Shown here: in pieces, positions 51,871-61,000 of the stretch
Numbering within the stretch: the first letter of the stretch is position 1
How the letters are laid out: each line of letters begins with the position of its first letter
Origin: Streptomyces decoyicus
Lineage (GTDB): Bacteria; Actinomycetota; Actinomycetes; Streptomycetales; Streptomycetaceae
DNA: 64,000 bases
Reading direction: 5' to 3'
Assembly: GCF_019880305.1 (NCBI RefSeq)
Contig: NZ_CP082301.1
Location: 2,976,001-3,040,000, forward strand
The notes under the pieces: generated by a model
Told to the model about the DNA's origin: nothing
The model's input: only the letters and a program-made list of their open reading frames with translations
Database searches by the model: none
Position numbers and translations under genes: made by a program

Positions 51871-53601
51871 TCAGGAATCCAGATGCGTGGGCGCGAACAT
51901 CCGCAGATGCGCCGGGAGGACGACGACCGAAGGGCCGGGGGCCGCCAGCGCCGCCGCCAGGTCCGTACGCAGCTGCTCCGGGCTCGTCCGGAGCGCGGGG
52001 ACGCCGAACGACTCGGCCAGGGCCACGAAGTCCGGCCGGGTGAGTTCGGTGGCGGTGGCCGCACCGAAGGCGTCGGTCATGTACTCGCGCAGGATGCCGT
52101 AGCCGCCGTCGTCCACGATGAGCCAGGTCACGGGCAGGTCGTACTGCCGGGCGGTGGCCAGCTCGGCGATCGAGTACATGGCGCCGCCGTCACCGGACAC
52201 CGCCAGCACGGGCCGCGCCGGGTCGGCGACGGCCACGCCCAGCGCCGCCGGGAAGCCGTAACCCAGCCCGCCGGCGCCCTGCGCCGAGTGCAGCGCGTTG
52301 GTACGCCGCGGGTCGAAAGCGGACCAGGCCCAGTAGGCGAGGATCGTCATGTCCCAGCAGCTGACCGCGCCGTCGGGCAGCGCGTCCCGCACCGAGGCCA
52401 GGACCTGCTGCTCCAGGTCGAGGTGCTGCCCGGCGATCCGGTCACGGACGCGGGCCAGCAGATCGGCTACGGCGGCCTCGGGAGAGGGCGCATCGCCGGC
52501 CTCGGGCCCGGCCGCCCCGGCCTCCTTGGAGCCGGGCGCATCGTCGTCCCCGGAGGCTCCTGCCTCCCGGGCCTCCCGCTCCCCCACCTCCTTGACCAAC
52601 GCGGCCAGCGCCGCCCGCGCATCCGCGTGGATGCCCAGCGCGGCATGGTTCGACTCCAGCTTGCCGAGGTCCGCCTCGATCTGTACGACGCGGCCGAGCG
52701 GCCGGAACGTGTGGTAGTTCGAGGAGAGTTCGCCCAGCCCCGAGCCGACGACCAGGAGAGTGTCCGCGTCCTCCAGGAAGGCCGTGGTGTAGCGGTCCTC
52801 CATCCAGGACTGCAGGGAGAGCGGGTGCTCCCACGGGAAGGCGCCCTTGCCGCCGAAGGTGGTGGCCACCGGTGCCCGCAGCTGCTCGGCCAGCGCCAGC
52901 AGCTCCGCCTCGGCCCCGGCCCGTACGACTCCGCCGCCGGCCAGGATCACCGGCCGACGGGCCCGGGTGAGTCGGTCCGCCGCCGCCGCGATCAGCTCGG
53001 GACGCGGCAGCAACTCCCGTGGCCTGGCGTCCAGTCCGGCCACCGGCGGCACGTCGGCCTCCGCCAGCAGCACATCCTGCGGGATCTCCAGCCACACCGG
53101 CCCGTGCGGGGTGCTCAGCGCCGACTCCCAGGCGGCGGCCACCGCCGAGGGGATCTGCGAGGCCGTACGCGCGGTGTGGACGGACTTGACCACGCCCCGG
53201 AACGAGGCGCTCTGGTCGGTGAGTTCATGGAGGTAGCCATGGCGCCCGCCGCCGATCCCGGCCAACGGCACCTGACTGCCGATGGCCAGTACGGCGGCGG
53301 AACCGGCCGCCGCCTCCTGGAGCGCGGCCAGCGTCATCAGCGCGCCGGGGCCGGTGGAGACCAGCAGCGGCGCGACCCCGTGCGTGGTCCTGGCGTACGC
53401 GTCCGCGGCGAAGCCCGCGTTGTTCTCCACCCGCAGCCCCACATAGCGGAGCGCGGAGCGGCGCAGCGCGTCGAACACCCCGAGCGCATGCTGCCCCGGC
53501 AGCCCGAAGACGGTGTCGGCGCCGAGTGCCGCCAGCGACTCGACGACCAGGTCACCGCCGTTGCGCCGGTGCTCCGTGGGCGTGGGGGTGGTGGTGCTCA
53601 T
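51871..53601 (-). CDS. ThDP-dependent enzyme of the acetolactate synthase-like family
   Basis: 576 residues from ATG 53601 (MSTTTPTPTEHRRNG). PYR domain with VFGLPGQHALGVFDAL and the cofactor Glu in LRVENNAGFAADAYAR; central domain; a charged 40-residue insert (about 350-390); PP domain LAVSGDGGAMYSIAELATARQ to VTWLIVDDGGYGI, where the metal-binding Asn of the GDGX-N motif is Asp. It shares a locus with a Na+/solute symporter and faces a PucR regulator, so a catabolic decarboxylase or lyase for an imported carboxylic acid is more likely than branched-chain amino-acid biosynthesis. Confidence 0.82.
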   Translation of the reverse strand: MSTTTPTPTEHRRNGGDLVVESLAALGADTVFGLPGQHALGVFDALRRSALRYVGLRVENNAGFAADAYARTTHGVAPLLVSTGPGALMTLAALQEAAAGSAAVLAIGSQVPLAGIGGGRHGYLHELTDQSASFRGVVKSVHTARTASQIPSAVAAAWESALSTPHGPVWLEIPQDVLLAEADVPPVAGLDARPRELLPRPELIAAAADRLTRARRPVILAGGGVVRAGAEAELLALAEQLRAPVATTFGGKGAFPWEHPLSLQSWMEDRYTTAFLEDADTLLVVGSGLGELSSNYHTFRPLGRVVQIEADLGKLESNHAALGIHADARAALAALVKEVGEREAREAGASGDDDAPGSKEAGAAGPEAGDAPSPEAAVADLLARVRDRIAGQHLDLEQQVLASVRDALPDGAVSCWDMTILAYWAWSAFDPRRTNALHSAQGAGGLGYGFPAALGVAVADPARPVLAVSGDGGAMYSIAELATARQYDLPVTWLIVDDGGYGILREYMTDAFGAATATELTRPDFVALAESFGVPALRTSPEQLRTDLAAALAAPGPSVVVLPAHLRMFAPTHLDS

Positions 53602-53819
53602 GGATGCGTGCTGCCTTCCTTGCGGGGGACCTGCGGGTGCGGGCGTGCGGAGGGACGGGCGTGCGGAGGGGCCGGCGTGCGTCGGGGGGGAGGACCGGCG
53701 GGGGCGGGGAGGGCCAGCCGGGGGGGCTGACCCGGGGGGCTGGCCGCGAGCGGCTGCGGGTGCGGCCCCCGGGCCCCCGACGGGGTGTCCGGGAGCCCCT
53801 CGGGGCCGGGGTGTCCGGG
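53602..53819 (-). other. Repeat-rich spacer between symporter and ThDP enzyme genes
   Basis: 218 bp without a gene. The part 53640-53700 holds imperfect repeats of GGGACGGGCGTGCGGA; the rest is G-rich on the plus strand. No terminator hairpin stands out, so the two minus-strand genes may be cotranscribed. Confidence 0.5.
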
Positions 53820-55409
53820 TCAGGCCCGCCCGGTGACCGAGGAGGGGGCCAGTACCCGTGCCACCGCCACGGCCGTGTCCCCGGCCGCCTCCCCCTCCGG
53901 ATCGTCGTCCGCGGCGCCGTCCGGCCGGCCGGCCAGCCGCGCCCGCCAGGCCGCCAGCACCTCCGGGTCCGTCGGCTCGGTGGCCAGGCTGACCGCCACA
54001 TACGCGACGAGCGAGGCGATCAGCCCGTAGTAGATCGGCTCGTTGGCGAGGACGCCGAGCGAGACCATCAGGCCGACGACGGTCAGCCCGCCGACCGCGA
54101 CCGAGGCGAGCGCACCCGCGGCGGTGCCGCGCTTCCACAGCAGCCCGCCGAGGATCGGCACCAGCAGGCCGCCGACGAGGACGTTGTAGGCGAGGGTGAG
54201 CGCCTCGACGACGTTGTTCAGCGCGATCGCGATGACGATGACGGCGAGGCCCATGAGGAGGATGAAGATGCGGTTGCCGCGCACCTCGTCGTGCTCCACG
54301 GCCACGTTCCCGGCCTGCTCCGTACCGGGCGCACCGCCGGCGTCGGCGGCATCTCCCGCGGACGGCCGGCGCCGCGCGGCGACGCTCTTCACCCGCGCCC
54401 AGATGTCGTTGTTGGCGACCGTGGCGCAGGCGATCAGCGCGCCCGAGGACGTGGACATCACCGCGGACAGCGCCGCCGCCAGCACCAGCCCGCGCACTCC
54501 CACCGGCAGCGCGTCCTTGACGATCGTGGCGAAGGCGTCGTCCGGGCTGCCCAGATGCGGGTAGAGCACCTTGGCCGCGGTGCCGATGACCGCACCGGCC
54601 AGCGCGTAGGCCAGACAGTACGTACCGGCCGCGGTGCCGCCGAGGCGCGCCACCTTGTCGCCGCGCGCGGTGAACACCCGCTGCCAGATGTCCTGCCCGA
54701 TCAGCATGCCGAAGGAATAGATCAGTACGTAGGTGAAGACGGTCTGGCCGCCGATGCCGAGCGGTGCGAAGTAGTCGTCCGGCAGCTGGGCCTTCATCGC
54801 GGCGAAGCCGCCCGCCTTGATGACGGCGATGGGCAGCAGGAGCAGCAGCACACCGATCGTCTTGACGACGAACTGGACCATGTCGGTGAGGGTGATCGAC
54901 CACATGCCGCCGAGCGTCGAGTACGCGACGACGATCGCCCCGCCGAGGATGATCGAGAGGGTGCGGTCCATGCCGAACAGCACATCGAAGATCGTCGCGT
55001 AGGCGATGGTCGAGGTCACCGCCAGCATCAGCGTGTACGCCCACATGACGACGCCGGAGATGATCCCGGCGGAGCCGCCGTAGCGCAGATCCAGCATCTC
55101 GGAGACCGTGTAGACCTTCAGCCGGGCGATCCGGGCCGAGAAGAAGACGCTCAGCGCGAGCAGCCCGAGGCCGATGGTGAAGACCATCCAGGCGCCGGAC
55201 AGGCCGTACTGGTAGCCGAGGCCCACGCCGCCGATGGTGGAGGCGCCGCCCAGGACGATGGCCGCCATGGTTCCCGAATACATCACGGGGCCGAGGCGGC
55301 GGCCCGCGACCAGGAAGTCGCTCTTGGATTTGGCACGCCGCATCCCCCACCAGCCCATGGCGAGCATTCCGGCCAAATAGAGCACGATCACCGCATAGTC
55401 GACAGCCAT
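53820..55409 (-). CDS. Sodium:solute symporter (SSS family)
   Basis: 529 residues, about 13 hydrophobic helices. SSS hallmarks: YLAGMLAMGWWGMRRAKSKSDFLVAGRRLGP, GGASTIGGVGLGYQYGLSGAW, KVYTVSEMLDLRYGG, and the Na+-site helix LVLAAALSAVMSTSSGALIACATVANNDIW. The C-terminal 60 residues are hydrophilic and acidic. It probably imports an organic acid or similar solute for the ThDP enzyme encoded downstream. Divergent from pucR-like 55612. Confidence 0.9.
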   Translation of the reverse strand: MAVDYAVIVLYLAGMLAMGWWGMRRAKSKSDFLVAGRRLGPVMYSGTMAAIVLGGASTIGGVGLGYQYGLSGAWMVFTIGLGLLALSVFFSARIARLKVYTVSEMLDLRYGGSAGIISGVVMWAYTLMLAVTSTIAYATIFDVLFGMDRTLSIILGGAIVVAYSTLGGMWSITLTDMVQFVVKTIGVLLLLLPIAVIKAGGFAAMKAQLPDDYFAPLGIGGQTVFTYVLIYSFGMLIGQDIWQRVFTARGDKVARLGGTAAGTYCLAYALAGAVIGTAAKVLYPHLGSPDDAFATIVKDALPVGVRGLVLAAALSAVMSTSSGALIACATVANNDIWARVKSVAARRRPSAGDAADAGGAPGTEQAGNVAVEHDEVRGNRIFILLMGLAVIVIAIALNNVVEALTLAYNVLVGGLLVPILGGLLWKRGTAAGALASVAVGGLTVVGLMVSLGVLANEPIYYGLIASLVAYVAVSLATEPTDPEVLAAWRARLAGRPDGAADDDPEGEAAGDTAVAVARVLAPSSVTGRA

Positions 55410-55611
55410 GGGCCATCCCTTCCAACTGCGCCTGGGGAGAGGGGGAAGCGGGGGGTGGGGTGTGAGGGGGTGGCGTCGAGGCGGCGGGCGCTCGGCGAGC
55501 GGGGGTCCCGTCCGAGCGCCTCGCCTCGGGGGTTGACCCTAGGAGGCGCGAAGGCAACGCTGAAGTGTACGTTTCTTCCATTCACCACCCTCCGATGTGG
55601 ATGGTCCGCAC

Positions 55612-57306
55612 ATGCCGCACCCCCTGCCTCCGCCGTCCACCCCGCCGGTGCCGCTCGCGGACCTCCTCGCCCGCACGGACCTGGGCCTGCGCCAGATCGC
55701 CGGCCCCCGCGAGGGTGTCGCGATCCACTGGGTGCACACCTCCGAGATGGCCGACCCGGTGCCCTACCTCCTGGGCGGCGAGATGCTGCTGACGGCGGGG
55801 GTGCATCTGGCGGAGGTGATGAGGCGGGCGGACGGGCCGGACACGGCGGGACCGCCGCCCGGCGCCCCCCGCACGGACATCGCCGCCGAGCGCGGCTCCC
55901 ACCCCGGCCCCGGCTCCCACCCGGCCCTCGACGAGTACCTCGACGGCTATGCGGCCCGTACGGTCGCGGCCGGAGCCGCCGCCCTCGGCTTCGGGATCGC
56001 GCCCGTGCACGACACCGTCCCCCGCGCCCTGGTGGCGGCCTGCGACCGGCACGGCCTGCCGCTCGTCGAGGTCCCGGCGGGCACCCCGTTCACGGCAGTG
56101 GAGAGCGCCGTATGGCAGGCCGTGACGGAGGCCCGGCACCGTGAGCTGACCCGGCTCAGCGAGGCACAGCGCGCGCTGGCCGCGGCCGCCGCCCGCCCCG
56201 ACCCGGCAGCCGCCGTACTGCACGCGCTGGCCCGCCATGTGCACGGCTGGACCGCGCTGCTCGCCCCGGACGGCGCGGCACACGGCTCCGCCGGTCCCCG
56301 TCCCGGCGCCTCCGTCCGGGCCGCGGCCGGCCGTCTCGCCCATGTCGTCGGCGCGGGCGGCCCGTCCTCGGCCACCGACAACCTCCCCGGCAGCTCACTG
56401 TCCGCCTACGCCGTGACGGGCCGCGCCCGCGGCAGCCGGGCGCTCGCCCTGGTGGTCGCCGCGGATCCGCACGACCCGCCCGCGCACGCCATCGCGGGCG
56501 TCGCCGCCGTACTCCTCTCGCTGATCACCGCCCCGGCCACCGACCACGGCGCGGCCGCCGCCGGCCACTCCGCGGCCCTGGTCCGGATGCTCCTCGGCGC
56601 CCGCCCGGCCGACGTCGCCCCGCTCCTCGGCCACCCCCTGTGGACCGTCGTCCACGCCGCACGCCGCCGTGACACCACGGAGTCGGCGGCCTCACTGGCC
56701 GCGGCTCTCGGCACCTCGCTCGTCGCCCCGGGCCCGGGAGCCGCGCCGGACCCGGGAGCCGCGCCGACCACGCCCCCCGGGCCCGAGACGCACCCCGGCG
56801 CCGGCCCCGAGGCGACGGCCGCCCCTGATGCCACCCCCGCCCTGCGTGCGCTGCTCCCCGCCGACCGTGAGATCACCGCGCAGCCGGGCTGGACGCTCGG
56901 CGTCAGCGAACCCACCCCGGTCGCGGAGCTGCCGACCGCCGACCGGCATGCCGCCTCCGCCCTGCGCCGTGCCCTGGCCGGCCGCGCCGCCCTGGTACGT
57001 CATCGCACCCCCAGCCCCCACAGCGTCACTTCCCTCGTCGCCCCCTCGGACGCCCGGCAGCACGCCCAGGCCCTGCTCGCCCCGCTGGCCGACTCCCCAC
57101 CCCTCCTTTCCACCCTGCACAACTGGCTCTCTTTGCACGGCAGTTGGGACCGCACCGCAACCGCCCTCGGCGTCCACCGCAACACCGTCCGCCAGCGCAT
57201 CACCCGTATCGCCGGCCTCCTCGACACCGATCTGGACGACCCCGACGTCCGCATGGAGCTGTGGTTCGCCCTCCGCTCGCTCGACCGCGGCGCCTCACCG
57301 GCCTGA
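55612..57306 (+). CDS. PucR-family transcriptional regulator
   Basis: 564 residues from ATG 55612 (GGATGG upstream); GTG 55597 is an alternative. N-terminal PucR domain: PLADLLARTDLGLRQIAG, HWVHTSEMADPVPYLLGGEMLLTAG. The middle is a GGDEF-like/variable region with a Pro/Ala-rich insert. The C-terminal HTH_30 is LSLHGSWDRTATALGVHRNTVRQRITRIAGLLDTDLDDPDVRMELWFALR. PucR regulators sense nitrogen or carboxylate compounds. Its divergence from the symporter gene suggests it controls symporter and ThDP enzyme. Downstream 57316-57360 is a 22-bp direct repeat. Confidence 0.9.
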   Translation: MPHPLPPPSTPPVPLADLLARTDLGLRQIAGPREGVAIHWVHTSEMADPVPYLLGGEMLLTAGVHLAEVMRRADGPDTAGPPPGAPRTDIAAERGSHPGPGSHPALDEYLDGYAARTVAAGAAALGFGIAPVHDTVPRALVAACDRHGLPLVEVPAGTPFTAVESAVWQAVTEARHRELTRLSEAQRALAAAAARPDPAAAVLHALARHVHGWTALLAPDGAAHGSAGPRPGASVRAAAGRLAHVVGAGGPSSATDNLPGSSLSAYAVTGRARGSRALALVVAADPHDPPAHAIAGVAAVLLSLITAPATDHGAAAAGHSAALVRMLLGARPADVAPLLGHPLWTVVHAARRRDTTESAASLAAALGTSLVAPGPGAAPDPGAAPTTPPGPETHPGAGPEATAAPDATPALRALLPADREITAQPGWTLGVSEPTPVAELPTADRHAASALRRALAGRAALVRHRTPSPHSVTSLVAPSDARQHAQALLAPLADSPPLLSTLHNWLSLHGSWDRTATALGVHRNTVRQRITRIAGLLDTDLDDPDVRMELWFALRSLDRGASPA

Positions 57307-57499
57307 ACCGGACCGGGGCGGGGCTGCGGCGAAGCGGCGGCAGAGCTGCGGCGAAGCGGCGCGTGGCCCCGCGACCTCCGTCCGCCGCCGTCCGCCTCCG
57401 GACTCCCGGCCACCGCCGGCGCCACCCCGGCCGTCTCCGGGCACCCCCGGAAACGTCCGCCGCGAACCGCCCGGTGACAGCCTTGTGACAGTCAACTCC

Positions 57500-57528
57500 T
57501 TGAAGAAACCGGGTAGTACGCCTCTAAA
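57500..57528 (+). promoter_or_regulatory. Possible promoter of the WXG100-toxin locus
   Basis: TTGAAG (57500-57505), 17-base spacer, TCTAAA (57523-57528), 50 bp before GTG 57579, in an AT-richer patch. Confidence 0.35.
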
Positions 57529-57578
57529 CTTTGTCGCACGTTGTGCCGTACGTGACGATCATCGGAACGGGGGACGCC

Positions 57579-57962
57579 GTGGCCGGAGAAGGACTGCAAG
57601 CAGACATTCCGTCGCTGAAGTCCGGCGGCAAGGACTTCACCAGCGTCGGACAGCGATACCAGTCCGCGGTGACGAAACTCAAGAACGCGCTGACCGGCCT
57701 GGAGGGCCAGGACACCCCGCCATGGGGCGATGACGAGATCGGCGAGAAGTTCGGCGTGGTCTACGAGGGCCTGCGTGACGGCATGTACGAATCGATGGGG
57801 CATCTGGCCGCCAAGCTCCAGGAGATCGGCGGCGCCCTGAACACCATGGCCGACAACCACCAGGCCGACGAGGACTTCAACGACTCCTTGATGAAGCAGC
57901 ACATCGCCAACGCCGAGGCGGAGGGCCAGAAGATCGTCTCCCTCAAGTCGCCGCACACCTGA
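57579..57962 (+). CDS. WXG100-like small protein of a type VII-linked toxin locus
   Basis: 127 residues from GTG 57579 with GGGGGA five bases upstream; a TTG-initiated frame to 57531 is rejected. Helical throughout, with LKSGGKDFTSVGQRYQSAVTKLKNALTGL, then a PPWGDDEIG turn (Trp49-Gly50) and a second helix IGEKFGVVYEGLRDGMYESMGHLAAKLQEIGGAL. This helix-WxG-helix layout matches WXG100/ESAT-6-like proteins, with a longer C-terminus. It lies 111 bp before the toxin gene and is probably its secretion partner. The stop codon is inside an 18-bp repeat. Confidence 0.8.
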   Translation: MAGEGLQADIPSLKSGGKDFTSVGQRYQSAVTKLKNALTGLEGQDTPPWGDDEIGEKFGVVYEGLRDGMYESMGHLAAKLQEIGGALNTMADNHQADEDFNDSLMKQHIANAEAEGQKIVSLKSPHT

Positions 57963-57992
57963 AGTACTTGAGACACCTGAGGTACTTGAGAC
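57955..57992 (+). repeat. 18-bp tandem repeat spanning the WXG100-like stop codon
   Basis: ACACCTGAAGTACTTGAG (57955-57972, with the stop TGA) and ACACCTGAGGTACTTGAG (57973-57990) are perfect neighbours apart from one base; a decayed third copy follows (ACCCCGAAACGCCTGAG). Confidence 0.9.
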
Positions 57993-58073
57993 CCCGAAAC
58001 GCCTGAGTCACCGTCAACACGCCTCTGCCGCACAGGTCATCGTCGCTTCATTGCTTTACGGGGGATGGAAGCC

Positions 58074-61000
58074 ATGTCGCTCATGCTGCCGGACTGGCTG
58101 GAGTGGGTCCTCGAAATGCTCGGCTACGACTGGCCGACGGGCGACGAGGACAAGATGAACGAGTCCGCCGACCGATGGCGGGAGTTCGCGAACGCCGTCG
58201 AGCAGTTGCAGTCCGAGGGCGTCTCGGCGGCCGGCAACGTGCTGTCGGCCAACTCCGGTGACAGCATCGACGGCTTCAGCCGGACCTGGGAGAAGTTCTC
58301 CGGCAACGGCTCCGGCTACCTCGACGATGCACGTACGGCCGCCGAGCTCATCGCCTTCGCGCTGAACGCCGGCTCCGGGGTCATCATCGGGATGAAAGTC
58401 GCGGTGATCGCCCAGTTGGCGATCCTTGCGGCAGAGATCATCGCAGCTCAGGCGGCCGCCCCCTTCACCCTCGGCCTGTCCGAAATCGGCGCCGCGGGCG
58501 CCACCCAGGCCACCCGTCTGATCGTGCGCCGCATCCTCAAGGAAGCGCGCGAGGCCTTGGTCGAGGCGATCGTCGAGACGGTCAAGGAGCCCGCCGTCTC
58601 CGCGCTGGAGGCCATGATCTCCGATGCCATCGCGCAGGGCATGAACATGAACTTCGGGGCCCAGCAGGGCTTCGACGTCGGCCGCAGCGCCAAGACCGGC
58701 GCGGACGCCGGCGCGGAGGCGCTCAAGAACTCCGGCCAGACCTTCGCCGAGTCCCTGCGCGACGGCGCGGGCGGCAGGGCCGGCCATCACGCGCGCGGCG
58801 GCCTGGAGTCCGCCGCCGGCCACGGTGGCGGCGAGGACAGCGGCGGAAGCAGCGACGGAGGCGGCTCGGAGAGCGCTTCCGGGAGCAGCACCAGCAGCGG
58901 GGGCGGCAGCGGGGGCGGCAGCACGGACGGCGGCGGCTCGGGCAGCGGGCCGGACTCCGGCGGCGATTCCACCAGCGGCTCCGGCAGCAGTAGCAATGGT
59001 GGTTCCGGCTCCGACAGCAGCAGTGGGTCCGGCTCCGGTGGGTCGAGCGGTGGCAGTGGGACGGGCGCAGGAAACGGTGCGGGCGGCGGCAGCGGCTCCG
59101 GCGGCACCTCCCACTCCCCCCGGCCGGGCGATTCCCCTACGGACACGGCAGGTGCCGGCGCGGATACCCACCCCGCCACCTCGTCGGACGGTTCGCCCTC
59201 CGGCCAGGACGGCGGCCGCAGCGCACCCCAGGCCCAGCCCCTGCCGCCGCCGGACCAGCGCTCCCCCTTCGACGCCGGCTACCAGGGCGGCAGCGACAGC
59301 CCATACGGCTCCTCCCCCACCCCCGACTCGGGCACCACTCCGGACCCCTCCCGCCCCTCCCCGGACGCGGTGAGCACCCAGCCCGCTCCGGACCACACCC
59401 CGGACTCGGCACGCCCGGACCACCCGGACCAGGTCAGCACCCAGCCCGCTCCGGACCACACCCCGGACTCGGCACGCCCGGACCACCCGGACCAGGTCAG
59501 CACCCAGCCCGCTCCGGACCACACCCCGGACTCGGCACGCCCCGGCCCGGACCCGGTCAGCACACAACCGACACCCGACCACACCCCGGACTCGGCACGC
59601 CCCCACCCCGACACCCTCAGCACCCAGCCGGCCCCCGGCCCGTCCCCACACCCCGACGCGGCCCCGACGCCCGACGCGGGCCCCGGGCCGAACCACCCCT
59701 CCCCCACCCCGGACCAGCCCTCTCCGGGGCCGTCCAACTCCCCCTCCCCGGACGCCCCGTCACACCCGGACGCGGGCCCGGCCCCGTCGCAGCAACCGAC
59801 GGCCTCCCCCGACCCCGTCGCCGGCAACCCGCCCTCCCACGGCGGCACCTCCACCGACACCAACGGCAGCGGGGACGGCAACAACAACAGCAACAGCAAC
59901 AACAACAACGGGGACAATGCCGGTAGCGGACGCGGCGCCACGCCGCATGTGAACGTGCCCTCCCAGGGCGCCCCGGCCCAGCACGCACCCTCCTCCGGCC
60001 CGCCCATCGGCCGGCGCGACCCGTCCCCCGGCGACCCCATGCCCACCGTGGACGACAACGACGACACCACGGTCAGGACCCAGTCCGCCGACACCATGGC
60101 CGCGCCCGCCCAGCGCACCGCGGACCCCGGCACCACCGCCGCCACCACACCCCAGCAGTCCCCGCAGCACACCCCGCAGGCCGCCGGCCCGATGATGGCG
60201 CCCCCCACCACCGTGCCCCAGCAGGGCGGCCCCGCGACCCCGAACTCCGCCCCGCCACGCGGCACCACCCCGTCCGGCGGGAACCCGCCCCCACCCTCCA
60301 ACCGCCGCCCCGACGGCTCCCAGGTCATCCGGGACGTCACCCAGCAGCCCAGCCCCGAACGCCCCGCCTACAACCCCCGCCCCGACGGGCCGCGTCCGGA
60401 CCGAGCACGCCCCCGCACCGACGACCCCCGCAACCCCGGGAACGGACACCCCGACCCCCGTCAGCAGCGCCCGGCCGACCCCCAACAGCACCAGCACCAG
60501 CCGCAACCGCAACCGCAGAACAACCGCCCGGACCCGCGCCAACAGCACCCCACAGGCGATAACCCGGCTCCCGGCTCCCCCTCCGACAACTCGCCTGCCC
60601 ACAACCTCCCGCCCAACGACCGTCCCGAAAACGGCCGTCCCGACAACGCCCGTCCCGAGAACCTCGACCCGCAAAACGTCCGCCCCGACCAGCCGGCCGA
60701 TCACGCACACCCCGCCCACCCCACAGCCCAGCCCAACCAGTCCAACCAGCCCGACCAGCGCCCCGACGACACGCCTCTCACACACGCCACCGACGACACA
60801 CACGCCGCACACCCCACCGACGACACACACCCCACCGACGACGGTCCCGCAGACCCCGACCACCGCGACCCCGCCCCGGCCTCCGAGACCCGTAACCGCG
60901 AGCGCCCCGGCGGCCTCGACGGCCCCACCGACGAACACCAGCAGCACGTCGAAAACTCCATCCCCAGAGACGAGAACGGCCGGCCCCAACGCCACCCCGA

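Noticed and set aside
51871..55581. One continuous 1,236-codon minus frame that would fuse the symporter region to the ThDP enzyme
   Set aside because: The part upstream of ATG 53601 is out of frame with the real symporter and is low complexity; the ThDP enzyme has a normal start and length.
48254..57306. Looked for a secondary-metabolite cluster around the ABC, YhgE and ThDP genes
   Set aside because: No polyketide, peptide, terpene or other core biosynthetic enzyme is present in the window.
59370..59640. Regular repeats that might be mistaken for a CRISPR array
   Set aside because: Units are directly adjacent without unique spacers and encode an in-frame peptide repeat; no cas genes are present.
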